Source: Methylibium sp964622685
GTDB lineage: Bacteria; Pseudomonadota; Gammaproteobacteria; Burkholderiales; Burkholderiaceae_C
DNA: 13,540 nucleotides
Direction of reading: 5' to 3'
Assembly: GCA_964622685.1 (NCBI GenBank)
Contig: CAZUUU010000080.1
Location: 1-13,540, forward strand
The first letter of the stretch is position 1, and every line of letters begins with the position of its first letter. Below, piece by piece: positions 1 to 7,348 of the stretch. Position numbers and translations under genes: made by a program. The notes beneath the pieces were generated by a model. The model ran no database searches, had not been told where the DNA came from, and was given only the letters and a program-made list of their open reading frames with translations.

Positions 1-269
1 CCCTTGTAGTCGATGCCGTACTCGGTGTTGTCGTAGCCGATGCGCTTGATGGTGTTGCGCGCGACCTCGATGTAGTCGACGTGGGCGTTGGTCGTGATCT
101 CGCCGGCCAGCACGACCAGGCCGGTGTTGGTCAGCGTCTCGGCGGCCACGCGCGAGCGCGGGTCCTGCGTGAAGATCGCGTCGAGGATCGCGTCGGAGAT
201 CTGGTCGGCCACCTTGTCCGGGTGACCTTCGGAGACCGATTCCGAGGTGAAAAGAAAGTCGTTCGCCAC
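1..269 (-). CDS. metK: S-adenosylmethionine synthetase, N-terminal part (runs off the left edge)
   Basis: MetK makes S-adenosylmethionine from ATP and methionine in the cytoplasm. Only about 89 N-terminal codons are present. The translation opens with the family's hallmark FTSESVSEGHPDKVADQISD at residues 6-25, containing the ATP-site His-Pro-Asp-Lys. It continues with the conserved AAETLTNTGLVVLAGEITT stretch, so the assignment is secure. The start is a GTG at 267-269. It gives the usual short lead before FTSES, and a GGAG lies 9 bases upstream with an AAGAG closer in; no in-frame ATG competes. The gene diverges from the lipid A acyltransferase pair across 175 bases. I recall metK next to lpxL-type genes as a common arrangement in Burkholderiales. 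I recognise no complete SAM or SAH riboswitch in the leader. Confidence 0.97.
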   Translation of the reverse strand, partial: MANDFLFTSESVSEGHPDKVADQISDAILDAIFTQDPRSRVAAETLTNTGLVVLAGEITTNAHVDYIEVARNTIKRIGYDNTEYGIDYK

Positions 270-444
270 TCTTAAACTCCAGTCCATCAAGTTGCAACTC
301 GCGTTGCCGGCCTGGTGGGAGGAGCGGCGAACGCTTTAGCGGTTTTTTGAGCCCGATTCGTCATCGTGACCCGGCGGTGATGGCACCGCGATCGCCCCGC
401 AAGTAGTCCTGTAACTCGGCGACCCCGCGATTCTAACGACCCCG

Positions 445-1329
445 ATGAGCCGCTTTCTGATGACCCTGATGCGTGCCCTGGCCGGCTGGCCGCTGTGGCT
501 TTTGCACGCGTGCGGCGGCGCGCTGGGCTGGCTGGTCTACGCGACGTCGCCCAGCTACCGCGGGCGTTTCAGGGCCAACGCGGCCCGCGCCGGCGTGCCG
601 TGGTCGCAGGCGCGCGCCGGCATCGCCGCCGCCGGCCGCATGCTGGCCGAGCTGCCGCCGCTGTGGCTGCGTCCGCACGACGCGAAGCTGCTGGTGCCGG
701 TGCAGTGGCAAGGCGGCGAGCTGATCGAGCGCGCCCAGGCCGCCGGCCGCGGCCTGGTGATGCTGACGCCGCACCTCGGCTGCTTCGAGGTCGTCGGCCA
801 GTCCTACGCCGAGCGCTACGGCGCCGGCCGCGGCGCGATGACGGTGCTGTACCGCCCGGCGCGCAAGCCCTGGCTGCGCCCGCTGATCGAGGCGGCGCGA
901 CGCCGCCCGGGGCTGGACGCCGCACCCGCCACGCTGGCGGGGGTGCGCCAGATGATGCGTGCGCTCAAGCGCGGCGAGGTCGTCGGCCTGCTGCCCGACC
1001 AGGTGCCGCCCGATGGCCTGGGCGTCTGGGCGCCGTTCTTCGGCCAGCCGGCCTACACGATGACCCTGGCGGCGCGCCTGGTGCAGCAGACCGGCGCGGC
1101 CCTGCTGCTGATCTGGGGCGAACGCCTGCCGGGGGGCGCCGGCTACCGCGTGCGCGTGGCCGAGCTGACCGAGCCGCTGCCCGAAGACGCCACCGCCGCG
1201 GCGGCCGCCATCAACCGCGCGATGGAGCGGCTGATCCTGCAATGCCCGCAGCAGTACCTGTGGGGCTATCACCGCTACAAGCAGCCGCGGGTCGAGGGAC
1301 CGGGTGCCACGGCGAAGGAGACCGGTTGA
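445..1329 (+). CDS. Lipid A biosynthesis-type lysophospholipid acyltransferase (LpxL/LpxM family), first of two paralogs
   Basis: This 294-residue protein has the length and layout of the Kdo-dependent late acyltransferases, which add a secondary acyl chain to lipid A at the inner membrane. An N-terminal hydrophobic anchor spans residues 4-34. The catalytic H-x4-E motif is H110-L-G-C-F-E115. The family block LLPDQVPP follows at 182-189, and the C-terminal signature QYLWGYHRYK is at 270-279. The ATG at 445 has no clear Shine-Dalgarno sequence. A weak promoter-like pair (CTGTAA at 409-414, TCTAAC at 432-437) would put transcription start almost on the ATG. The stop overlaps the start of the next gene by one base (TGATG), which implies co-translation. 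The acyl chain and the attachment position cannot be read from the sequence. Confidence 0.92.
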   Translation: MSRFLMTLMRALAGWPLWLLHACGGALGWLVYATSPSYRGRFRANAARAGVPWSQARAGIAAAGRMLAELPPLWLRPHDAKLLVPVQWQGGELIERAQAAGRGLVMLTPHLGCFEVVGQSYAERYGAGRGAMTVLYRPARKPWLRPLIEAARRRPGLDAAPATLAGVRQMMRALKRGEVVGLLPDQVPPDGLGVWAPFFGQPAYTMTLAARLVQQTGAALLLIWGERLPGGAGYRVRVAELTEPLPEDATAAAAAINRAMERLILQCPQQYLWGYHRYKQPRVEGPGATAKETG

Positions 1330-2198
1330 TGCGGCTTGTGTTGATCCTGCTGTGGCTGCTGCACTGGCTGCCGCTGCCGCTGCTGGCGCTGCTGGGTCGC
1401 GGCCTGGGCATGCTGCTGTGGCCGCTGGCCGGGTCGCGCCGGCGCATCGCGCTGCGCAACCTCGAGCTGTGCTTCCCCGACTGGCCCGAGGCGAAGCGCC
1501 GCGCACTCGCCTTCGAGCACTTCCAGTGGCTGGGCCGCAGCCTGCTCGAGCGCGGCCTGCTCTGGTATGCCTCGCCCGCGCGGCTGCGCCGGCTGATGCA
1601 CGTCGAGGGTCCGGCCAGCTTCGCCGACACCCACGCCGGCCCGGTGATGTGGCTGGTGCCGCACTTCATGGGCCTGGACGTCGCCGGCGCCGCGGTGCAG
1701 CTCTTCATCGCGCGGCCCGGCTGCTCGATCTACCAGGCACAGAGCAACAAGGTCTTCGACGCCGCGCTGCGCCGCGCGCGGCTGCGCTACGGCAACGCGA
1801 AGATCTTCGCGCGCAACGAGACCGCCAAGCCGCTGATGCGCGCCATCAAGGACGGCATGGGCTTCTTCAACCTGCCCGACATGGACTTCGGCGCCAAGGA
1901 CGCGGCCTTCGTGCCCTTCTTCGGCGTGCCGGCCGCCACGCTGCTGGCGCCGTCGCGCATGGCGCGCCTGCTGGGCATGAAGGTCCAGCCGGTGATCGCC
2001 GAGATGCTGCCCGGCGGGCGCGGCTACCGCGTGCGCTTCCACGAGCCCTGGGCCGGTTTCCCGACCACCGACGCCGAGGCCGACACCGCCTGGATGAACC
2101 GCTGGATCGAGGACCGCATCCGCGAGAACCCGGCGCAGTACCTGTGGGTGCACAAGCGCTTCAAGACGCGGCCGGAGGGCGAGGCGCCGCTGTATTGA
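1329..2198 (+). CDS. Lipid A biosynthesis acyltransferase (LpxL-like), second of two paralogs
   Basis: This 289-residue protein is a second late acyltransferase of lipid A synthesis, fused translationally to its paralog by a TGATG junction. A hydrophobic anchor covers residues 3-34, followed by the basic segment GSRRRIALRNLELCFPDW, typical of LpxL. The catalytic motif here is H-x4-D (H112-F-M-G-L-D117), where the upstream paralog has Glu. NLPDMDFG at 181-188 and NPAQYLWVHKRFKTRPEGE at 267-285 are classic LpxL/HtrB signatures, so this copy looks the more canonical. Two different acyltransferases imply two secondary acyl chains, or alternative chains, on lipid A. From memory, adjacent paralogous lpxL genes also occur in Bordetella. 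The usual dapF-like continuation is absent; an unrelated operon follows after 194 bases. Confidence 0.93.
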   Translation: MRLVLILLWLLHWLPLPLLALLGRGLGMLLWPLAGSRRRIALRNLELCFPDWPEAKRRALAFEHFQWLGRSLLERGLLWYASPARLRRLMHVEGPASFADTHAGPVMWLVPHFMGLDVAGAAVQLFIARPGCSIYQAQSNKVFDAALRRARLRYGNAKIFARNETAKPLMRAIKDGMGFFNLPDMDFGAKDAAFVPFFGVPAATLLAPSRMARLLGMKVQPVIAEMLPGGRGYRVRFHEPWAGFPTTDAEADTAWMNRWIEDRIRENPAQYLWVHKRFKTRPEGEAPLY

Positions 2199-2332
2199 TC
2201 CGATGTCCCGGCGTGCGGTGCAGCGGTCGCGCTGGGACGGGGCGCTGTGTTGCGTTCATGTCCCCCGACGCGGGCCTGAACGGCCGCGTCTCCTCCTTCA
2301 CTTCACTCCACACAGCACCCCATCCCAGCGCT

Positions 2333-2361
2333 CGGGCGGCGCCGAGACTTGTCGCCGCCCG
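2333..2361. repeat. 9-bp perfect inverted repeat upstream of the AceE-type gene
   Basis: CGGGCGGCG (2333-2341) and CGCCGCCCG (2353-2361) are perfect reverse complements around an 11-base loop. The repeat lies in the 194-base gap after the acyltransferase pair and ends about 20 bases before a TAGGAT hexamer just upstream of the next gene. No T-tract follows, so it is a poor intrinsic terminator. It could end the upstream transcript in a factor-dependent way or be an operator. Strongly GC-biased sequence makes such stems common. Confidence 0.4.
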
Positions 2362-2380
2362 CTCGAGTGCCGATCGGGGC

Positions 2381-2392
2381 TAGGATGGCTCG
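2381..2392 (+). promoter_or_regulatory. Possible -10 element or ribosome site directly before the AceE-type gene
   Basis: TAGGAT at 2381-2386 matches four of six bases of a sigma-70 -10 box. It lies six bases before the ATG, which would make the mRNA start at or next to the start codon. I see no convincing -35 at the right distance; TTGTCG at 2349-2354 is 26 bases away. The same stretch contains AGGA (2382-2385) seven bases before the ATG, which could instead be a weak Shine-Dalgarno sequence. The two readings exclude each other and the sequence does not decide between them. Confidence 0.3.
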
Positions 2393-5056
2393 ATGAACGA
2401 TCGCTTCCCGGGCCTGGGCGGCCGCGCCAAGGACGCCGACCCGGCCGAAACCCGCGAGTGGCTCGACGCGCTGGCCGCGGTGGTGCAGCAGGGCGGCCGC
2501 GAGCGCGGCCTCTACCTGCTCGAGCAGCTGGAGGAACAGGCGCAGCAGCAGGGCATCGTTCCGCACGTGCTGCCGTACTCGGCCTACCGCAACACCATTC
2601 CCGTCGAGCGCCAGGGCCGCTACCCGGGCGACCTCGACATCGAGCAGCGCCTCGCGACCATCATGCGCTGGAACGCGCTGGCGATGGTGATGCGCGCCAA
2701 CCGGGCCTACGGCGACCTCGGCGGTCACATCGCGAGCTACGCCTCGGCGGCCGAGATCTTCGAGGTCGGCTTCAACCACTTCTTCCGCGCCGACGACCTG
2801 GTGTACTTCCAGCCGCATTCGGCGCCGGGCGTGTACGCGCGCGCCTTCCTCGAAGGACGGCTGAGCGACGAACAGCTCGCACGCTATCGACAGGAAGTCG
2901 GCGGTGGGGGCCTCAGCTCCTACCCGCACCCCTGGCTGATGCCGGACTTCTGGCAGTTCCCCACCGGCTCGATGGGCCTGGGGCCGATCAGCGCGGTCTA
3001 CCAGGCGCGCTTCCTGCGCTACCTGCAGCACCGCGGCCTGGCGGACACGCCGACGCGCCACGTCTGGGGCGTGTTCGGTGACGGCGAGATGGACGAGCCG
3101 GAGTCGATCGCCGGGCTGACGCTCGCGGCGCGCGAGCGGCTCGACAACCTGACCTACGTCATCAACTGCAACCTGCAGCGCCTGGACGGCCCGGTGCGCG
3201 GCAACGGCCAGATCATCCAGGAGCTGGAGTCTCTGTTCACCGGCGCCGGCTGGAACGTGATCAAGGTGCTGTGGGGCAGCGACTGGGACGCACTGTTCGC
3301 GCGCGACACCGACCACGTGCTGCTGCGCGCGCTGGCCGGCACGGTGGACGGCCAGTACCAGACGCTCGGCGCGAAGGACGGCGCCTACAACATCGAGCAC
3401 TTCTTCCGCCAGGACCCGGCGGTGCAGGCGCTGGTGGCGCACATGAGCGTGGCCGAGATCGATGCGCTCAAGCGCGGCGGCCACGACTTCCGCAAGCTGC
3501 ACGCCGCCTTCGCCGCCGCGCAGGCGCACGAGGGCCGGCCGACCGTGATCCTAGCCAAGACCAAGAAAGGCTACGGCATGGGCGGCGCGGGCGAGTCGCG
3601 CATGACCTCGCACCAGGCCAAGAAGCTGGACCTCGACGGGCTCAAGACCTTCTGCGAGCGCTTCGGCCTGCCGCTGACCGACGCCGACCGCGAGCAGCTG
3701 CGCTTCTACAAGCCCGACGACGACAGCGCCGAGATGCAGTACCTGCGCGAGCGGCGCGCTGCGCTCGGCGGCGCGCTGCCGCAGCGCCAGCGCGAGGCGC
3801 CCGTGCTGCCGGTGCCGCCGCTGGCCGCCTGGGGCGGCTTCGCGCTCGACGCCGACGGCAAGGAGATGAGCACGACGATGGCGGCCGTGCGACTGATCGC
3901 CGGCCTGCTGAAGGATCCGCAGCTCGGTCCGCGCGTCGTGCCCATCGTCGCCGACGAGGCGCGCACCTTCGGCATGGCGAGCCTGTTCCGCCAGATCGGC
4001 ATCTACGCGCCCGACGGCCAGCTCTACGAGCCCGAGGACGCCGGCTCGATGCTGAGCTACCGCGAGGCCCGCGACGGCCAGCTGCTGGAAGAAGGCATCA
4101 CCGAAGCGGGCGCGCTGGCCTCGTGGACGGCGGCCGCCACCTCGTACAGCGTCAGCGGCCTGCCGATGCTGCCGATCTACATCTACTACTCGATGTTCGG
4201 CTTCCAGCGCGTCGGCGACCTGATCTGGGCCGCGGCCGACCAGCGCGCCCGCGGCTTCCTGTTCGGCGCGACCGCGGGGCGCACCACGCTCGGCGGCGAG
4301 GGCCTGCAGCACCAGGACGGCAGCTCGGTGCTGGCGGCCGCGCAAGTGCCGAACTGCCGCGTCTGGGACCCGTGCTTCGCCGGCGAGCTGGCGGTGATCG
4401 TCGAGCACGGCGCGCGCCGCATGCTGGAGCAGCAGTGCGACGAGTTCCACTACGTCACGCTGATGAACGAGAACTACGCGCAGCCCTCGCTGCCGGCCGC
4501 CGTGCACGACGACCTGCTGCGCGGCATGTACCTGCACGCGCAGCGCGAGGCGCCGGACGCCGCGGCCGGCGTGCGGCTGCTGGGCTCGGGCGCGATCCTG
4601 CGCGAGGTCATCGCCGCGGCCGAGCTGCTGGCGGCCGACTGGCAGGTGCCGAGCGAGATCTACTCGGTGACCAGCTTCGCCGAGCTGGCGCGCGAGGCGC
4701 GCGAGGTCGAGCGCGCCAACCGACTGGCACCGGGCGAACGCGACCGCCGCAGCCACGTCGGCCGCCTGCTGGCCGGCGACGCGCCGGTGGTCGCCGCCAC
4801 CGACTACGTGCGTGCCTGGCCGCAGCTGATCGCCGAGTACGTGCCGGCGCGCTACGTGACGCTGGGCACCGATGGCTTCGGCCGCAGCGACACGCGCAGC
4901 GCATTGCGCCGCCACTTCGAGGTGGACCACCACCACGTCGTGCTGGCCGCGCTGCAGGCGCTGGTGCGCGATGGCCGGCGCGAGCGCGCGGTGCTGGCGC
5001 GCGCCGCACAACGCTACGGACTGGACACCGCGGCCGAGCCGCCCTGGGGCCGCTGA
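2393..5056 (+). CDS. AceE-type homodimeric pyruvate dehydrogenase E1-like ThDP decarboxylase, orphan
   Basis: This 887-residue protein has the full length and fold order of AceE, the E1 that decarboxylates a 2-oxo acid on thiamine diphosphate and passes the acyl group to a lipoyl E2. The ThDP/Mg motif is GDGEMDEPES at 229-238. D230, N260, Q262, H407, D521-E522, E571 and H640 fall at the same numbers I recall for E. coli AceE, so the enzyme should be catalytically competent. Where I recall Val192 in the E. coli cofactor pocket, this protein has Gly192 (FPTGSMG). No aceF or lpd gene is adjacent; instead the gene leads an operon with a dioxygenase and a dehydrogenase. It may resemble MdeB, the 2-oxobutyrate-acting AceE homolog of Pseudomonas putida, but no mdeA is present. 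The family call is sure. The substrate is not, and this is probably not the housekeeping copy. Confidence 0.93.
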   Translation: MNDRFPGLGGRAKDADPAETREWLDALAAVVQQGGRERGLYLLEQLEEQAQQQGIVPHVLPYSAYRNTIPVERQGRYPGDLDIEQRLATIMRWNALAMVMRANRAYGDLGGHIASYASAAEIFEVGFNHFFRADDLVYFQPHSAPGVYARAFLEGRLSDEQLARYRQEVGGGGLSSYPHPWLMPDFWQFPTGSMGLGPISAVYQARFLRYLQHRGLADTPTRHVWGVFGDGEMDEPESIAGLTLAARERLDNLTYVINCNLQRLDGPVRGNGQIIQELESLFTGAGWNVIKVLWGSDWDALFARDTDHVLLRALAGTVDGQYQTLGAKDGAYNIEHFFRQDPAVQALVAHMSVAEIDALKRGGHDFRKLHAAFAAAQAHEGRPTVILAKTKKGYGMGGAGESRMTSHQAKKLDLDGLKTFCERFGLPLTDADREQLRFYKPDDDSAEMQYLRERRAALGGALPQRQREAPVLPVPPLAAWGGFALDADGKEMSTTMAAVRLIAGLLKDPQLGPRVVPIVADEARTFGMASLFRQIGIYAPDGQLYEPEDAGSMLSYREARDGQLLEEGITEAGALASWTAAATSYSVSGLPMLPIYIYYSMFGFQRVGDLIWAAADQRARGFLFGATAGRTTLGGEGLQHQDGSSVLAAAQVPNCRVWDPCFAGELAVIVEHGARRMLEQQCDEFHYVTLMNENYAQPSLPAAVHDDLLRGMYLHAQREAPDAAAGVRLLGSGAILREVIAAAELLAADWQVPSEIYSVTSFAELAREAREVERANRLAPGERDRRSHVGRLLAGDAPVVAATDYVRAWPQLIAEYVPARYVTLGTDGFGRSDTRSALRRHFEVDHHHVVLAALQALVRDGRRERAVLARAAQRYGLDTAAEPPWGR

Positions 5057-5071
5057 GCCCCATCGATCGCG

Positions 5072-5084
5072 AAGGAGACCCGCC
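5072..5084 (+). promoter_or_regulatory. Ribosome binding site of the dioxygenase gene
   Basis: AAGGAG at 5072-5077 lies seven bases before the ATG at 5085. It is a strong Shine-Dalgarno sequence inside the 28-base gap after the AceE-type gene. It fixes the start and supports translation from a shared transcript. Confidence 0.8.
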
Positions 5085-5990
5085 ATGGAACTGACTGCCG
5101 AACAGCTCGCGCGCTTCGACCGCGACGGCTACCTGTTCTTTCCCGGCCTGTTCCGGCCGGACGAGGTGAAGACGCTGACCGACGAGGTGCCGCGCCTCTA
5201 CGCGATGGACCGGCCCGAGAACGTGCGCGAGAAAGGCAGCCGCGCCGTCCGCACCAACTTCGCGGCGCACCTGTACAGCGCGCCGTTCGCGCGGCTGTCG
5301 CGTCACCCGCGCATGATCCGGCCGGTGGAGCAGCTGTTCGGCGAACAGCTCTACATGCACCAGTTCAAGATCAACGGCAAGCAGGCCTTCGACGGCGACG
5401 TCTGGCAGTGGCACCAGGACTACGGGACCTGGCTCAACGACGACCTGATGCCGACGCCGCGCGCGATGAACGTCGCGATCTTCCTGGACGAGGTCAACGA
5501 GTTCAACGGCCCGCTGATGTTCATCCCCGGCAGCCACAAGCTCGGCGCGCTGCCGGCCGGCCACGACCTGACGACCACCAGCTATCCGCTATGGACCATC
5601 GACCACGACGCGATCGCCACGCTGGTGGCCAAGGCCGGCGGGCGCGAGGGCGGCATCGTGTCGCCGGATCAGGAACGGCGCGCCGGCATCGTCGCGCCGA
5701 AAGGGCCCGCGGGCTCGATGATCATGTTCCATTCCTGCCTGGTGCATGCCAGCAGCAGCAACCTGAGTCCCTGGCATCGCGTCAGCGTGTATCTCAGCCT
5801 GTGCGCGGTGTCCAACCACATCCGTCGCCACAAGCGCGTCGAGTACATCGCGCACCGCGACTTCACGCCGATCGAGGCGCTTCCCGACGATTGCCTGGTG
5901 AAGCCCTATCCGGTGGACCTGCCGTGGAAGGACGGGACGCCGGCGTCGGCGCTGGTGACGTCGATGGACGAGCTGAAGGAGATGGCATGA
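5085..5990 (+). CDS. Phytanoyl-CoA dioxygenase (PhyH) family Fe(II)/2-oxoglutarate oxygenase
   Basis: This 301-residue protein belongs to the PhyH group of non-haem iron oxygenases, which hydroxylate a substrate using O2 while converting 2-oxoglutarate to succinate. The iron-binding facial triad is visible: H110-Q-D112 in QWHQDYGTW and distal H221 in LVHASSSN. R232 (WHRVSVY), eleven residues on, is the likely 2-oxoglutarate anchor. The core strand DEVNEFNGPLMFIPGSH (135-151) is typical of PhyH proteins acting on small polar substrates such as ectoine. The N-terminus (ELTAEQLARFDRDGYLFFPG) is also canonical. It is not simply EctD: the EctD active-site signature is only partly present and there are no ectABC genes. 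A strong ribosome site precedes it, and its stop overlaps the next start as ATGA, so it is coupled to the dehydrogenase. The substrate is unknown. Confidence 0.92.
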   Translation: MELTAEQLARFDRDGYLFFPGLFRPDEVKTLTDEVPRLYAMDRPENVREKGSRAVRTNFAAHLYSAPFARLSRHPRMIRPVEQLFGEQLYMHQFKINGKQAFDGDVWQWHQDYGTWLNDDLMPTPRAMNVAIFLDEVNEFNGPLMFIPGSHKLGALPAGHDLTTTSYPLWTIDHDAIATLVAKAGGREGGIVSPDQERRAGIVAPKGPAGSMIMFHSCLVHASSSNLSPWHRVSVYLSLCAVSNHIRRHKRVEYIAHRDFTPIEALPDDCLVKPYPVDLPWKDGTPASALVTSMDELKEMA

Positions 5991-7348
5991 ACCTCCACCG
6001 CATGTTGCAGGCGCGTCAGGCCGAAGGACGCCCGCTGCGCGTCGCGCTGATCGGCGCCGGCAAGTTCGGCTCGATGTATCTCAGCCAGGCGCGCCGCACG
6101 CCGGGCATCCATCTGGTCTCCGTCTGCGACCTGAGTCCGCCGCGGGCGAAGCAGGCACTTATGGGCGTCGGCTGGGACGAGGCGCAGCTCGGCGCCCGTT
6201 CGCTCGACGAGGCCCGCCGCGCCGGCACGACCTTCCTGACCGACGACACGCCTTCGGTCATCGCCAGCGACGCGGTCGAGATCGTCATCGACGCGACCGG
6301 CTCGCCCTCGGCCGGCATCGCTCATGTGCTGGCCTGCTGCAAGCACGCCAAGCACATCGTGATGGTCAACGTCGAGGCCGACGCGCTGGCCGGGCCGCTG
6401 CTCGCGCGCAAGGCGCGCGATGCCGGCATCGTCTATTCGCTGGCCTACGGCGACCAGCCGGCGCTGATCTGCGAGATGGTGGACTGGGCGCGCACGGCGG
6501 GATTCGAGGTGGTGGCCGCGGGCAAGGGCACCAAGTACCTGCCGGCCTACCACGCCAGCACGCCCGACACCGTGTGGCAGCACTACGGCCTGAGCGCCGA
6601 CGACGCCAAGGCCGGCGGCATGAACGCGCAGATGTTCAACAGCTTCCTCGACGGAACCAAGAGCGCGATCGAGATGGCCGCCGTGTCCAACGCCTGCGGC
6701 CTGACGCCGGCCGACGACGGCCTGGCCTTCCCGGCCTGCGGCGTCGACGACCTGGCGCGGCTGCTCAAGCCCAAGGCCGACGGCGGCCTGCTGCAGCACC
6801 GCGGCCAGGTCGAGGTGATCTCCTCGGTCGAGCGCGACGGTCGCCCGGTCTTCCGCGACCTGCGCTGGGGCGTCTACGTCACCTTCGCCGCCGACAGCGA
6901 CTACGTGCGCCGCTGCTTCAAGGAGTACGGCCTGGTCACCGACCCGAGCGGCGAGTACTCGTCGATGTACAAGCCCTTCCACCTGATCGGCCTGGAACTC
7001 GGCATCAGCGTGGCCAGCGCCGGCCTGCGCCGCGAGCCGACCGGCGCACCCGTCGCCTGGCGCGGCGACGTCGTCGCGACCGCCAAGCGGCGCCTGGGCG
7101 AGGGCGAGATGCTCGACGGCGAAGGCGGCTACACCGTCTACGGCAAGCTGATGCCGGCCGCGGCGTCGGTGGCCGGCGGCTACCTGCCGCTGGGCCTGGC
7201 GCACAAGCTCAAGCTGCGTCGCGAGGTGGCGGCCGGTGCGCCGGTGCGCTGGGACGACGTGGTCTTCGACGCCAAGGCCGAGGCGGTGGCCTTCCGGCGC
7301 GAGATGGAGCAGGGGCTGGCAGCTACACCCGGTTCTCCGGGCACTTGA
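5987..7348 (+). CDS. NAD(P)-binding homoserine-dehydrogenase-like oxidoreductase with C-terminal SAF-like domain
   Basis: This 453-residue protein has an N-terminal Rossmann fold with the dinucleotide motif G23-A-G25-K-F-G28 after a hydrophobic strand (RVALIGAG). An acidic strand end (VSVCDLS) and the IDATGSPSAG segment near 101-110 complete the nucleotide domain. The middle resembles the predicted homoserine dehydrogenases of COG4091. Residues about 360-430 (GEMLDGEGGYTVYGKL, then LPLGLAHKLKLRREVAAG) look like the SAF-like end of that family. Members are predicted to oxidise or reduce a small hydroxy or carbonyl compound; true homoserine dehydrogenase activity is unproven. The ATGA overlap with the dioxygenase gene suggests that it handles the dioxygenase product or substrate. 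Its 3' end overlaps the oppositely oriented gene at 7323-7694 by 26 bases. Confidence 0.88.
   Translation: MNLHRMLQARQAEGRPLRVALIGAGKFGSMYLSQARRTPGIHLVSVCDLSPPRAKQALMGVGWDEAQLGARSLDEARRAGTTFLTDDTPSVIASDAVEIVIDATGSPSAGIAHVLACCKHAKHIVMVNVEADALAGPLLARKARDAGIVYSLAYGDQPALICEMVDWARTAGFEVVAAGKGTKYLPAYHASTPDTVWQHYGLSADDAKAGGMNAQMFNSFLDGTKSAIEMAAVSNACGLTPADDGLAFPACGVDDLARLLKPKADGGLLQHRGQVEVISSVERDGRPVFRDLRWGVYVTFAADSDYVRRCFKEYGLVTDPSGEYSSMYKPFHLIGLELGISVASAGLRREPTGAPVAWRGDVVATAKRRLGEGEMLDGEGGYTVYGKLMPAAASVAGGYLPLGLAHKLKLRREVAAGAPVRWDDVVFDAKAEAVAFRREMEQGLAATPGSPGT

Noticed and set aside
290..299. Perfect 10-bp palindrome AGTTGCAACT just upstream of metK
   Set aside because: A palindrome of this length is expected by chance about a dozen times in a window this size, and nothing else marks it as an operator.
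332..348. CGCTTTAGCG followed by six T, terminator-like on the plus strand
   Set aside because: The stem is only three or four pairs with a tiny loop, and no plus-strand gene ends just before it.
270..444. Possible SAM or SAH riboswitch in the metK leader (GGAGGAGCG at 318-326 on the plus strand resembles part of the SAH element)
   Set aside because: The fragment is on the wrong strand for metK, and the rest of the conserved core and pseudoknot cannot be found.
2393..5056. Housekeeping pyruvate dehydrogenase operon
   Set aside because: aceF and lpd do not follow. The gene is instead operonic with a dioxygenase and a dehydrogenase.
5085..5990. Ectoine hydroxylase (EctD)
   Set aside because: The protein shares the H-x-D and NGPLM...PGSH elements common to PhyH enzymes, but the EctD-specific active-site signature is not intact and no ectoine synthesis genes are present.
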